From UBA11524 sp964391995 (GTDB lineage Bacteria; Bacillota; Clostridia; Christensenellales; Aristaeellaceae), in NCBI GenBank assembly GCA_964391995.1, contig CAYMOM010000064.1, forward strand, positions 1-11,227: a stretch of 11,227 bases of DNA. The letters run 5' to 3'. The first letter of the stretch is position 1. Every line of letters starts with the position of its first letter. A program made the translations under genes and the position numbers. Below are positions 1 through 7,700 of this stretch, piece after piece. Under the pieces are notes generated by a model. The model did not search any database, was not told the origin of the DNA, and saw only the letters and a list, made by a program, of their open reading frames with translations.

Positions 1-18
1 AGCAACCTTAACAGCCAT
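1..18 (-). CDS. 5' end of a minus-strand gene, possibly glyceraldehyde-3-phosphate dehydrogenase (partial)
   Basis: Only the first six codons are inside the window, reading MAVKVA on the minus strand from an ATG at 16-18. The start is well supported. An AAAGGAGG ribosome binding site lies at 28-35, nine bases upstream, and a sigma-A type promoter lies at 62-90. GapA proteins of Firmicutes often begin with MAVKV followed by a glycine- and arginine-rich NAD-binding loop, so gapA is the leading guess. Six residues cannot prove it, and any protein starting MAVKVA would fit. The gene diverges from the rRNA methyltransferase at 223. That a gene starts here is fairly sure. The product is a guess. 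Confidence 0.5.
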
Positions 19-61
19 TGGAAAGTACCTCCTTTAATGTTCGCGGATTACTCCACCTAGT

Positions 62-90
62 ATTCTACCCAATTATCCTGTATTTTGCAA
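62..90 (-). promoter_or_regulatory. Sigma-A type promoter for the partial gene at the left edge
   Basis: On the minus strand, a -35 element TTGCAA (85-90, 4/6 to consensus) and a -10 element TAGAAT (62-67, 5/6) are separated by exactly 17 bases. A start of transcription near 54-56 would give a leader of about 36 bases carrying the ribosome binding site at 28-35. It was read by eye and has not been tested. Confidence 0.6.
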
Positions 91-163
91 TAGGGTAAAC
101 GGTTTTTTCCCCCTTCTTTTTGTGAAAAAAATCACGATAGGGGGTCTGTGTGCGCCTTCATCA

Positions 164-192
164 TTGCCAAACCGCCCGAAACGTGCTACCAT
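164..192 (+). promoter_or_regulatory. Candidate promoter for the rRNA methyltransferase gene
   Basis: TTGCCA (164-169, 5/6 to the -35 consensus) and TACCAT (187-192, 4/6 to the -10 consensus) are separated by 17 bases. The -10 is preceded by TGC, an extended -10 signature. Transcription would begin near 199, leaving a leader of about 24 bases before the ATG at 223. This agrees with the ATG and argues against the GTG at 148, which lies upstream of the promoter. The match is modest. Confidence 0.4.
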
Positions 193-222
193 AGCATTAT
201 CAAACGCAAAGGCGGTTACACC

Positions 223-1572
223 ATGAAGAAGAACGATGTGCTGCAGCTGACGGCCCAGTCCCTGGGCGCCGACCTGGAGGGCGTGTGCCGGCACGAGGGC
301 ATGGCGGTTTTTGTTCCCGGGCTGCTGCCGGGGGAAACGGCCCCTGTGCGCATTGTGAAGGTGCAAAGCCGCTTTGCCTTCGGGCGGATGGAAGGCGCGC
401 CGGCAGTTCCCTCGCCGGACAGGCGCACGCCGGACTGCCCGGCCTATCCCCGCTGCGGCGGCTGCACCGGGCGGCACATGAGCTATCAGGCCACCCTGGA
501 GGCCAAGCGCCGGCAGGTGCAGGACTGCTTTCAGCGCATTGGGCATATCCAGGTGGAGGTTCCCCCGGTGCTGGGCATGGACGACCCTTCCGCCTATCGC
601 AACAAAACCGCGCTTCCCCTGGGCGGCACGGCAGAAAAGCCGCAAATGGGCTTCTTTGCGCCCAGGAGCCACGCGCTGATTCCCATTGAACACTGCCCCA
701 ATGCCATGCCAACGGCGGATGCACTGTGCGCCGCCGTACTCCGGTGGATGCAGCTAAACCATGTGCCACCCTATATAGAAGAAACCCACACGGGCCTTCT
801 GCGGCATGTTGTCGTCCGGGTGAACCGGCAGCACCAGGCCATGGTGACCCTGGTGGTCAACGGCAGCAGCCTGCCCCAGGAGCAGCAGCTGGCATCCGCC
901 CTGATGGACAAGGGCGCCATCAGCGTGATGCTCAACGAGAATCGGGACAAAACCAACGTTATCCTTGGGCGCAAGTTTCGCACCATCGCCGGTGCATCCA
1001 GCCTGCAGGATACCCTGTGCGGCCTGACCTTCGACCTGTCCCCGGCGGCGTTCTTCCAGGTGAACCCGGCACAAACCGAGGTGCTCTACCGCACCGCCCT
1101 GGACTTTGCCGGCCTTTCGCCCACCGACCGCCTGTGCGATGTGTACTGCGGCGCAGGCACCATCACCCTGATGATGGCAAGGCACTGCCGCACCGCCCTG
1201 GGCATTGAGATTGTTCCCCAAGCCATCGAGAACGCCAAAGCCAACGCCCGGCGCAACGGCATCACCAATGCAGACTTTCGTGCAGGCGCGGCAGAGGATG
1301 TGCTTCCCCGCCTGGTGGACGAGGGCCTGCGCCCGGATGTGATGGTGGTTGACCCGCCCCGCAAGGGCCTGGACGAGAAGGTCATCAGCGCCATGGCAAA
1401 GGCCGCACCCCGCCGCATTGTGTACGTCAGCTGCAATGTAGCCACCCAGGCCCGCGATGCCGCCCTGCTCCTCCAGCACGGCTACCAGCTGGACAAGGTG
1501 CAGCCGGTGGACATGTTCTGCTGGACCAGCGGTGTGGAGTGTGTGGCATCCTTCTCCAAGGTGGACAGGTGA
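223..1572 (+). CDS. rlmD: 23S rRNA (uracil-C5) methyltransferase, RlmD/RlmCD (RumA) family
   Basis: This enzyme uses S-adenosylmethionine to methylate C5 of a uridine in 23S rRNA. Family members modify U1939 and/or U747 (E. coli numbering), and which one cannot be told here. The 449-residue protein has an N-terminal TRAM RNA-binding domain (about 1-58). Four cysteines fit the Fe-S ligands (C72, C78, C81, C158). There is an FFQVNP block at 277-282, a SAM-binding loop DVYCGAGTITL at 306-316, DPPRKG at 377-382 and SCN at 403-405 with the likely nucleophile C404. The closing block contains E439, the probable general base. The ATG at 223 follows an AAAGGCGG ribosome binding site (208-215) and begins with MKKND, the usual family start. 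An in-frame GTG at 148 would add 25 unlikely residues. The gene is monocistronic and converges on the MBL-fold gene. Confidence 0.93.
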   Translation: MKKNDVLQLTAQSLGADLEGVCRHEGMAVFVPGLLPGETAPVRIVKVQSRFAFGRMEGAPAVPSPDRRTPDCPAYPRCGGCTGRHMSYQATLEAKRRQVQDCFQRIGHIQVEVPPVLGMDDPSAYRNKTALPLGGTAEKPQMGFFAPRSHALIPIEHCPNAMPTADALCAAVLRWMQLNHVPPYIEETHTGLLRHVVVRVNRQHQAMVTLVVNGSSLPQEQQLASALMDKGAISVMLNENRDKTNVILGRKFRTIAGASSLQDTLCGLTFDLSPAAFFQVNPAQTEVLYRTALDFAGLSPTDRLCDVYCGAGTITLMMARHCRTALGIEIVPQAIENAKANARRNGITNADFRAGAAEDVLPRLVDEGLRPDVMVVDPPRKGLDEKVISAMAKAAPRRIVYVSCNVATQARDAALLLQHGYQLDKVQPVDMFCWTSGVECVASFSKVDR

Positions 1573-1584
1573 CGGAAGAAAGAA

Positions 1585-1624
1585 ACACCCCCGCACGCCT
1601 GGTGTGAACAGGGTGCGGGGGTGT
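1585..1624 (-). terminator. Shared 12-bp hairpin terminator between convergent genes
   Basis: Perfect 12-bp GC-rich arms ACACCCCCGCAC (1585-1596) and GTGCGGGGGTGT (1613-1624) enclose a 16-base loop. On the minus strand the stem is followed by a T-rich run (complement of 1573-1584), so it fits best as the terminator of the MBL-fold gene ending at 1636. It starts 13 bases after the methyltransferase stop and may also stop plus-strand transcripts, although no T tract follows on that strand. Confidence 0.75.
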
Positions 1625-1635
1625 GCATATAAGCC

Positions 1636-2520
1636 TCAATCGTCCAGCTTGATGGGCAGGTCGGTTTCCATAAAGGGGTCGCCCTGCTCGTAGCCTTGAA
1701 GGCTTACATCGGTTTCGCCGGTCTGCTGGGAGCGGCGCTCCAGCATAGCCACGGGCTGAGGTGCCGTGAGAAGGTGGATGGTCAGGTAGCCGTTTTCTTC
1801 AAACTGCAGGCGAATCTGCTCGCCGCTGACGGTCATGGCAATGACCTCCGTTTCCCGGCTGCGGGCGCGGCGGGCAAATTCCTTGGCAATCTCCGCCCGG
1901 GCCCAGAAGTGCATGGGCACCAGCACCCGGGGTTTTACCGACAGGATGAAAGTGGTGGCGCCGGCATCGAACATGCGGCCTTGCCGGGGATCGACAGGGA
2001 AGAAGGCCAGGTCGATTCTCTCGCCCTTGACAGGCGCCAAGGCCTGCTGAAAATCGCTTTCGGCCTCATCGATTTCCTTCAGGGTGGATTCCTCCCGCCA
2101 GTGCCAGAAATTCAGGTCGCCGGCATGGAAAATGCGAATACCGCACAGTTCCACCAGGAAGGACACACCCAGGTCTGTGGAATCAAAGGCCTTCACCTTC
2201 ACGTTTTCGCTCAGGGTCAGGGTATCGCCGGGGGACATGCGCTTGCCCGGTGTGCCAATGGGCATGTCGTAGGAAACCACATAGGTCACATTGGCGGCCT
2301 TGCGCCACTCAAACACCTCCGGGTCAAGGTGATCCGGATGCTTGTGGCTGATGAAAACCACCACCTCGCTGAACCCTTGCAGATAGTCTGCCGTAATGCG
2401 CTTGCTCTCGGGCAGCTCCTGGTGCTCCCCCAGCCAATAGTCAAACACCAGCAGGGTGCCGTTCAGCGCGGCGGAAAAGCCGCTGTGCAGGTAATACGTT
2501 ACATCGAGCATTTGCTCCAT
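1636..2520 (-). CDS. Metallo-beta-lactamase-fold metal-dependent hydrolase (UlaG-like group)
   Basis: A 294-residue cytosolic protein with no signal peptide. It shows the hallmark metal ligands of the MBL superfamily: H59-K-H61-P-D63-H64 (HxHxDH), H132 with D135 in FHAGD, and H204 in PMHFW. The compact layout, with little between the metal motifs, resembles the UlaG/lactonase-like and 'Zn-dependent hydrolase' branch rather than true beta-lactamases or RNase J. Residues past about 245 form a polar tail (many Q, E, T, D) beyond the core fold and may be disordered. The ATG at 2518-2520 has a GGGAGG ribosome binding site (2531-2536) ten bases upstream. The gene has its own promoter and a structured leader, so it is probably expressed apart from the phosphatase genes upstream. 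The substrate cannot be inferred. Confidence 0.85.
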   Translation of the reverse strand: MEQMLDVTYYLHSGFSAALNGTLLVFDYWLGEHQELPESKRITADYLQGFSEVVVFISHKHPDHLDPEVFEWRKAANVTYVVSYDMPIGTPGKRMSPGDTLTLSENVKVKAFDSTDLGVSFLVELCGIRIFHAGDLNFWHWREESTLKEIDEAESDFQQALAPVKGERIDLAFFPVDPRQGRMFDAGATTFILSVKPRVLVPMHFWARAEIAKEFARRARSRETEVIAMTVSGEQIRLQFEENGYLTIHLLTAPQPVAMLERRSQQTGETDVSLQGYEQGDPFMETDLPIKLDD

Positions 2521-2541
2521 AGGATGATAACCTCCCTGATT

Positions 2542-2608
2542 GGGCAGAAAGCTCCGCCCTGCAAAAGGTATCTATCTCAAGAGGCCGCCCCGGTGGCAGG
2601 CGGCGCTC
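2542..2608 (-). promoter_or_regulatory. Structured 5' leader of the MBL-fold gene (two hairpins)
   Basis: In the predicted transcript, GCCGCC and GGCGGC (2599-2604 with 2584-2589) form a hairpin with a nine-base loop. It is extended by GAG/CTC (2606-2608 with 2581-2583) past a single-base bulge. A second 7-bp hairpin with a four-base loop pairs 2553-2559 with 2542-2548 and ends five bases before the ribosome binding site. No run of T follows either stem, so these are not simple terminators. I do not recognise a known riboswitch class. Confidence 0.4.
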
Positions 2609-2621
2609 GCTCATCCCCTTC

Positions 2622-2650
2622 ATTATGCCACGATGAACCCATATTGTCAA
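2622..2650 (-). promoter_or_regulatory. Near-consensus sigma-A promoter for the MBL-fold gene
   Basis: On the minus strand, TTGACA (2645-2650, 6/6) and CATAAT (2622-2627, 5/6) are separated by 17 bases. Transcription should start near 2615, giving a leader of roughly 95 bases before the ATG. This is the best promoter match I found in the window. The remainder of the gap (2651-2727) is AT-rich and shows no convincing terminator for the upstream phosphatase gene. Confidence 0.8.
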
Positions 2651-2727
2651 ACTTTTTTCACATTTTTAGCGGCTTAATCCCATTATTACGTTAGAATTTC
2701 GTCAAATTTCGCAACAAAAACCCACTT

Positions 2728-3927
2728 TTAACCCAATTTCATCATATTGCTGATGTCTTCACCCACCGCTTGGGACAGGTCAATGCCCATCAGGCCGGCC
2801 AGTGTGGGCGCCACATTCCGCATGGGCATGGAGGGCAGCAGCCCAGGCCGGATGCCCAGGCCCCTGACAGCCAGTAGGCAGTTTTCTGCCGGATGCCCAG
2901 GCCCGAAGCCATGGGTAGCCTTTTCCCGCTTGGCCTGGGGCAACCCATCGGCAAAAACCACCCCGGGCGCTGCTTCCACCGCCAGATCAACACCGGCAAT
3001 ACACCCAAATTGTTCCAGTTTTTTCTTATTATAAACGGCAGAAACACCCGTCTGTTTCCCGTGGCTCTGCAGCCAATGCAGGGCCTTTTCACTTTCGTTG
3101 GTGAAAAGATAGGCGCTCATGCCGTTGGACTGCACCTGCACCTGTATGCCGGCTGCCTGCAGCGCTGGCGCCAGCTCCACCGTGCAGTGAACATCCGCCT
3201 GCCCATGGTCGCTGACCAGCACCAGCAGGGCATCCTCCATGCCCGGGGTCTGCTGCATGGTGTTCCAGATGGCCTGCACGCGCTTTTCCATTCTGTCCAT
3301 GCCGGCTTTGGCTTCGTTGCTGTTCACCCCGTGATGGTGGCGCATTTCGTCCACGTCCACCAGGTGCACAGCAGTCAGGTCTGGCTGATGGGCACTGATC
3401 ACATCGCAGGCCAGGGTCACGGCATAGTCGCTCAGGTGCGGCTCATGGGTGCTGATGCGCTCCTTGCCGTGCTTCAGCTCCATGTGGAGTATCCACGGCG
3501 CGCTGCCATAGGCCAGCATTTTCAACGTCTGATTTTCCCCGGGCAAGGCCAGCACCTCAGGAAAATTCCAGCGGATGGACCGGCTCTTCCCCGTTACCGG
3601 CCAGAGCATGGAGGCGCATGTGCCACCCTGGCGCTTCACCGCCTGGAAAAGGGTTTCCCGCTGCACCTGCTTTTCCTCCCAATACCAGGCACGCATGTCC
3701 GCCGGCTTGCCAGGCTGAAAAGGCTGATTCTGCCCGATGCCGTGTTCCACCGGATCGCAGCCGGTAATCATGGTGGTGTGAGCAGGGTAGGTCAGGGCGG
3801 GGAACACAGTTTTCACCCGGGTACACCTGGCCGACTGGGACAGCCATTCACCCAGCCAGCGGCCATCATAATAAGCCCAATCCTGATCAAACATGGCATC
3901 CAGGGAAACCAAAACCATCTTTCGCAT
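2728..3927 (-). CDS. Alkaline-phosphatase-superfamily phosphodiesterase/nucleotide pyrophosphatase-like protein
   Basis: A 399-residue soluble protein of the type I phosphodiesterase/nucleotide pyrophosphatase (NPP) group, which cleaves phosphate mono- or diesters with two metal ions. The motifs appear in family order. D10 in VSLDAM binds metal. T46 in FPALTYPAHTTMITG is the expected nucleophile. They are followed by EHGI (61-64), D191/D193 with a histidine run 197-199, SDHG with D240 and H241, and H339 in THGFGPGH. There is no signal peptide or membrane anchor, unlike many secreted NPPs. I chose the ATG at 3925-3927 because an AGGA sits seven bases upstream. A TTG at 3933 would overlap the previous stop but leaves almost no spacing. 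The start is two bases past the PHP gene's stop, so translation is probably coupled. The substrate is unknown. Confidence 0.85.
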   Translation of the reverse strand: MRKMVLVSLDAMFDQDWAYYDGRWLGEWLSQSARCTRVKTVFPALTYPAHTTMITGCDPVEHGIGQNQPFQPGKPADMRAWYWEEKQVQRETLFQAVKRQGGTCASMLWPVTGKSRSIRWNFPEVLALPGENQTLKMLAYGSAPWILHMELKHGKERISTHEPHLSDYAVTLACDVISAHQPDLTAVHLVDVDEMRHHHGVNSNEAKAGMDRMEKRVQAIWNTMQQTPGMEDALLVLVSDHGQADVHCTVELAPALQAAGIQVQVQSNGMSAYLFTNESEKALHWLQSHGKQTGVSAVYNKKKLEQFGCIAGVDLAVEAAPGVVFADGLPQAKREKATHGFGPGHPAENCLLAVRGLGIRPGLLPSMPMRNVAPTLAGLMGIDLSQAVGEDISNMMKLG

Positions 3928-3929
3928 AC

Positions 3930-4739
3930 TCAAATCCTGTACAGCGTCCTTTTTCTTTGGTCAAAGCTGGCCTGATATTTTCCGCCCATGGCACGGACGG
4001 CCTCCTTGGCCCGCTCCACATGGGCATAGTTTCTGTCCGTCTGGTGGCTGTCGCTGCCGAAGGTAAATTTTTCACCGCCCAAATCGATATAGCGCTTCAC
4101 AATGCTGGTATGGGGCAGGGTGTCACCAGTGCTTTCATAGCCGGAGGTGTTGATTTCCAGGCACTTATCTTGGCTGATGATGGTTTTCAGCAGCGTGTCA
4201 AATGCATCCGGCGCATCATCATACACCAAGGGACGCTCCGGGCCGGTGTATATGCCATACTTGGCTACATAGCCAATGTGGGCCACACTGTCATAATCCG
4301 TCCAGTGGGTGATGGACTCCACCTTGGCCTCCGCATAGGCCCGGTAAGCCTGTTGCCGGGTTTTACCTGCAAAATATTCTGCATAATACGGGTCGATGCC
4401 ATCCACCAGATGCAGGCTAAGCAAGCGAAAGTCCAGGGGCAGGCCATCCACATAGGCCTTGATTCGCTCCCTGCAGGCCGGATTATCCCCTATTTCCACA
4501 CCCATGCGAATGGTCAGCATAGGATATTTCTCCCTGCACTGGCAAATCTCCTGCTGAAGAACATCCCATATGGGCGGCACATCCGCCTCCGGTAGGGGAT
4601 GACCGGGCTCAATATGCTCCGTCAGGCATATTTCCTGCACACCTTTTTCCACCATGCTCTGGCACAGCTCGTCTACGCTCTGCCGTCCATCCATGGAGTG
4701 AAAGCTGTGCAAATGATAGTCCATCCGCCTTTGTTCCAC
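3930..4739 (-). CDS. PHP-domain phosphoesterase, histidinol-phosphatase (HisJ/HisK) type
   Basis: The protein is 269 residues, about the length of HisJ-family histidinol-phosphate phosphatases. It carries the PHP metal-site motifs: H9-L-H11 near the N-terminus, E41-H42 in LTEH, E82 in MGVEIG, H110 in SLHLVDG, H154 and D230-S-H232 in FGSDSHQ. No other his gene is in view, so the true substrate may be another phosphate ester. The start is uncertain. AAAGGAG (4749-4755), overlapping the addA stop, sits directly against an ATG at 4746-4748 but nine bases from a GTG at 4737-4739, so I favour the GTG. An ATG at 4722-4724 gives the canonical MDYHLHS start but has poor spacing. A parS site covers the first two candidates. 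The gene follows addA closely and is coupled to the phosphodiesterase gene. Confidence 0.87.
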   Translation of the reverse strand: MEQRRMDYHLHSFHSMDGRQSVDELCQSMVEKGVQEICLTEHIEPGHPLPEADVPPIWDVLQQEICQCREKYPMLTIRMGVEIGDNPACRERIKAYVDGLPLDFRLLSLHLVDGIDPYYAEYFAGKTRQQAYRAYAEAKVESITHWTDYDSVAHIGYVAKYGIYTGPERPLVYDDAPDAFDTLLKTIISQDKCLEINTSGYESTGDTLPHTSIVKRYIDLGGEKFTFGSDSHQTDRNYAHVERAKEAVRAMGGKYQASFDQRKRTLYRI

Positions 4740-4747
4740 GTGAAACA
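4732..4747. promoter_or_regulatory. parS site (ParB/Spo0J binding), overlapping the PHP gene start
   Basis: TGTTCCACGTGAAACA is an exact match to the bacterial parS consensus TGTTNCACGTGAAACA, a 16-bp near-perfect palindrome bound by ParB/Spo0J to load condensin and segregate the origin. It overlaps the candidate ATG and GTG starts of the PHP gene, so the encoded N-terminus reads FHVEQ from the site itself. It starts seven bases past the addA stop codon. Confidence 0.9.
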
Positions 4748-4753
4748 TCTCCT

Positions 4754-7700
4754 TTATTGCCGGGCCACCGGAAACGCCTTTCCCAGGCCCAGGGCGTAAA
4801 GCCACATCTCCTTTACACCCTTGCCGGTGATGCGCTCCAGGGCCTTGGCATACCATTCCAGCTGCATGGCATATCGCTGAACAAAGGCTTCTTCATCCTG
4901 AATGCGGTCGGTTTTGTAGTCCACCAGCACCCAGCTGCCGTTTTCCTGAAATGCGCAGTCGATCACACCCTGCAGCAGGGTGTTTTCCTCCATCCGCAGG
5001 TTAAAGCTCCACTCCCGGCGCACCACAGGGCTTTCCAGCATCTTTTGTCCCAAGGCGCTTTGGAAAAACTGCATAAGGCTTTTATGGCTGATCACATCGT
5101 TTTCTTCCCGGGTAATGCAGCCGCAGGCCAGCAGCCTGTTCATTTCCTGCCACAGGCCTTCCTGTAGGTTTTCCCGCAAGGGTTCCAGCTGCAACAGGGC
5201 AAGCACCCTGTGCACCACTGTTCCGCGCTGGGCGCCGGTCAGCTGTGTTTCCTCCATGAACGCAGGCTTGGAGGGCAGCTCACTGAGCCGCAGGGGAGAG
5301 ATAATCTCCTCCGGCTGGCGCTTGTCCTCCTCGTGCTCTTCCGCATCGGACAGGGGCAAGGGATCGTGCAGCACATGCTTCTTCGTTAGGCTGCTGACGG
5401 AGGTCTTCAGCGGTGCCGCTACTTTCTGTTCTTGAGCATCACTCCACACAATCCCCAAATTCTCCACAGCCTGCGCGGAAACGACCGATTTCAGCCAGTT
5501 TCCCAGACTGTGGATGATTTTGTTCTTTTCCACAGCTTCCTGTGCAAAATCGTCCCAAACCCTGATGGCAAAAGGGTTTGCAGCCTGTGGATAACCTGTG
5601 GATTGTTCATCTTTTACCGTTTGCATCACCCAGTCCAGCATGCTTGTAGCCGTCCATATGCGATAGGCGCTGGGTGCCATCTTCCAGCATGCTTTGTCCT
5701 CTTCACCAGCACACCCAACCAGGATCAGCCGCTCCCTGGCCCGAGTCATAGCCACATAGAGCAGACGTGCTCTTTCTGCCTTCTCATCTAGAAGGCGCTG
5801 AATTTCAAAAGCATCACTGCCGCTGGTCTCCCGGCGGATATTCAGCGCCCGGTTCACATAGGGCAGGCAAACCCCCAACCTGCTGTGCATTTTCAGCCCC
5901 GCATGGCGGTTCAGGTGCATTTTGCTTTTCATCTGCAGGCAGAACACCACGGGAAACTCCAGGCCTTTGCTTTTGTGGATGGTCATCAGCCGCACCAGGT
6001 TTTCACCTTCGCCCAGCAGCTTGGCGCTTCGGCTGTCGCCTGCATGCTGCTGCAGGTCAATCTGCTGCAAAAACCCGCTAAGGGTTACACCGCCATTGTC
6101 TTCATATTCTGCCGCCCGCTGGCACAGCAGCCGCAGGTTGGCCTGGCGCACCTGTCCCTCCGGCAGTGCTCCGCAGGCCGCATAGAAGCCGCTTTCCCGC
6201 AGAATATACCACACAAAGTCCTTCAGTGCCATGCATTCCGCCTGGAAGCGCCATTCCTTCAGAATTTCTTCAATTTGCCTGCACCTGACCCCAATGTGAT
6301 TATCCTCCTGGCAGGACTGCTGAAATGCTTGGTGAAAGGGCACATCCCGCCCAGTTTTGCACATGCGAATCTGTGCCAGCTCCTGGTCGGTTAATGAAAA
6401 GGGCGTCATTTTAAGGGTAGAAAGCAGGGGAACATCCTGCATGGGATTGTCCAGCACGCTGAGCAGCCCCGTTATGGTTCTGATTTCCGGCAAGCCGAAA
6501 TAGCTTTCCGCACCGTCAAAATATACAGGAATGCCTTGCTGCTGCAAAAGTTCCGCCAGCGCCGGGCCGGTGTGAGCCACCTTGGGCAGCAGAATCACCA
6601 TATCCCTGTACTGATAGGGCCGCAAAACGCCCCCATCCTCAAATCGCTGGGTCAGCAAAAAGCGTATCCGCTGCACCACCACTCTGCTTTCAGCAGCCAG
6701 GTCGGTCAATTCTTCCTGATCTTTTGTGTTCAGCAGATGAATTTCCACTGGCGGATCGTTTTCCGTTTCCCGGCCGGAAACCAGCTCATCCTCGGGCAGA
6801 TAGTCAATTTCCGTCACATCAGCGCGCATGGTTTTGCGGAAAACCCTGTTGGTGGCATCCAGCACACAGCTGCGGGAGCGGAAGTTCTTTTGCAGAAAAA
6901 TGCGCCGTTCGGCAGCATTTTCGTCATCCGAATAGGTTCGCATCCGCTGAAGAAACAATGTCGGATCAGCCAAACGGAAGCGATAGATGGATTGTTTCAC
7001 ATCGCCCACCATGAATAGACAGCTGTTTTCCCCGTGAATGGCCTGCAGAATAGCATCCTGCACGGCAGAAACATCCTGGCATTCGTCCACAAAAATGTGG
7101 TCGTAGTCCTGCTGCAATTGTTCACGATAAGCCGGCTGACGCAGAATTTCCAGGGTCATTTGCTCCAGGTCGTTAAAGTCCAGCACGCTTTGCTGCAGCT
7201 TATAGGCTGCAAAATGCTGATGAACACACTCCACCAGCACCGCCAGGCCTTGCAAGTGCTGCTGGATAACGGAAAGCTCCAGGGTTACTTTCTGCTGGTC
7301 AAATTCCAGCTTCTCCGCGTTTTCCCTGATGATGGCCTTCATTTCATCTCTTAGCTTGCCATAGCGCTTTTTCCACTGCTTCTGTTCTTCCGTCAATCCT
7401 TTGCAGGCCACTGCGGTTTTGAAGGAAAAGCTCTTCAGCGCCAGGCCAAATTCTTTTGGATTTCCCGCATCCAGGGCGAGCAAAGCATTGTAGGCATTCA
7501 TGTCCTGCTCCCAGGTTTCCCGCAGCTTTGGCACGGCATCCGTCTGGTCGAACATGTCATTTTGCATGGACAGCAGCAGGTCAATTCCCTGCAGTTCCAG
7601 GCCTGCATGCTCCGCCATTACCTGATACCAGGGATGCTCATCATAGGGCTGCTGATTCACCTGGCTGATTTTTTTCTCCAGCCAGGCAAAGGGTTCCGGC

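Noticed and set aside
148..222. A GTG-initiated 25-residue extension of the rRNA methyltransferase
   Set aside because: The family starts at MKKND, the ATG at 223 has a ribosome binding site, and the likely promoter lies downstream of the GTG.
754..1596. A 280-codon minus-strand open frame
   Set aside because: It is the shadow of the rRNA methyltransferase. The composition is histidine- and glycine-rich with no domain.
1696..2694. A 332-codon plus-strand open frame
   Set aside because: It is antisense to the MBL-fold gene, its protein has no recognisable motif, and it exists because of GC-rich codon structure on the other strand.
2521..2727. T-box or another known riboswitch in the MBL-gene leader
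   Set aside because: No T-box antiterminator core and no conserved riboswitch motif could be found. Only plain hairpins are seen.
3928..3933. A TTG start for the phosphodiesterase gene at 3933
   Set aside because: It would overlap the PHP stop with almost no ribosome-binding-site spacing. The ATG at 3927 has an AGGA at good distance.
2893..3975. A 360-codon plus-strand open frame
   Set aside because: It is antisense to the phosphodiesterase gene, which has all its catalytic motifs on the minus strand.
4749..4856. A longer PHP protein starting inside addA
   Set aside because: The added residues translate addA sequence out of frame and match no PHP N-terminus.
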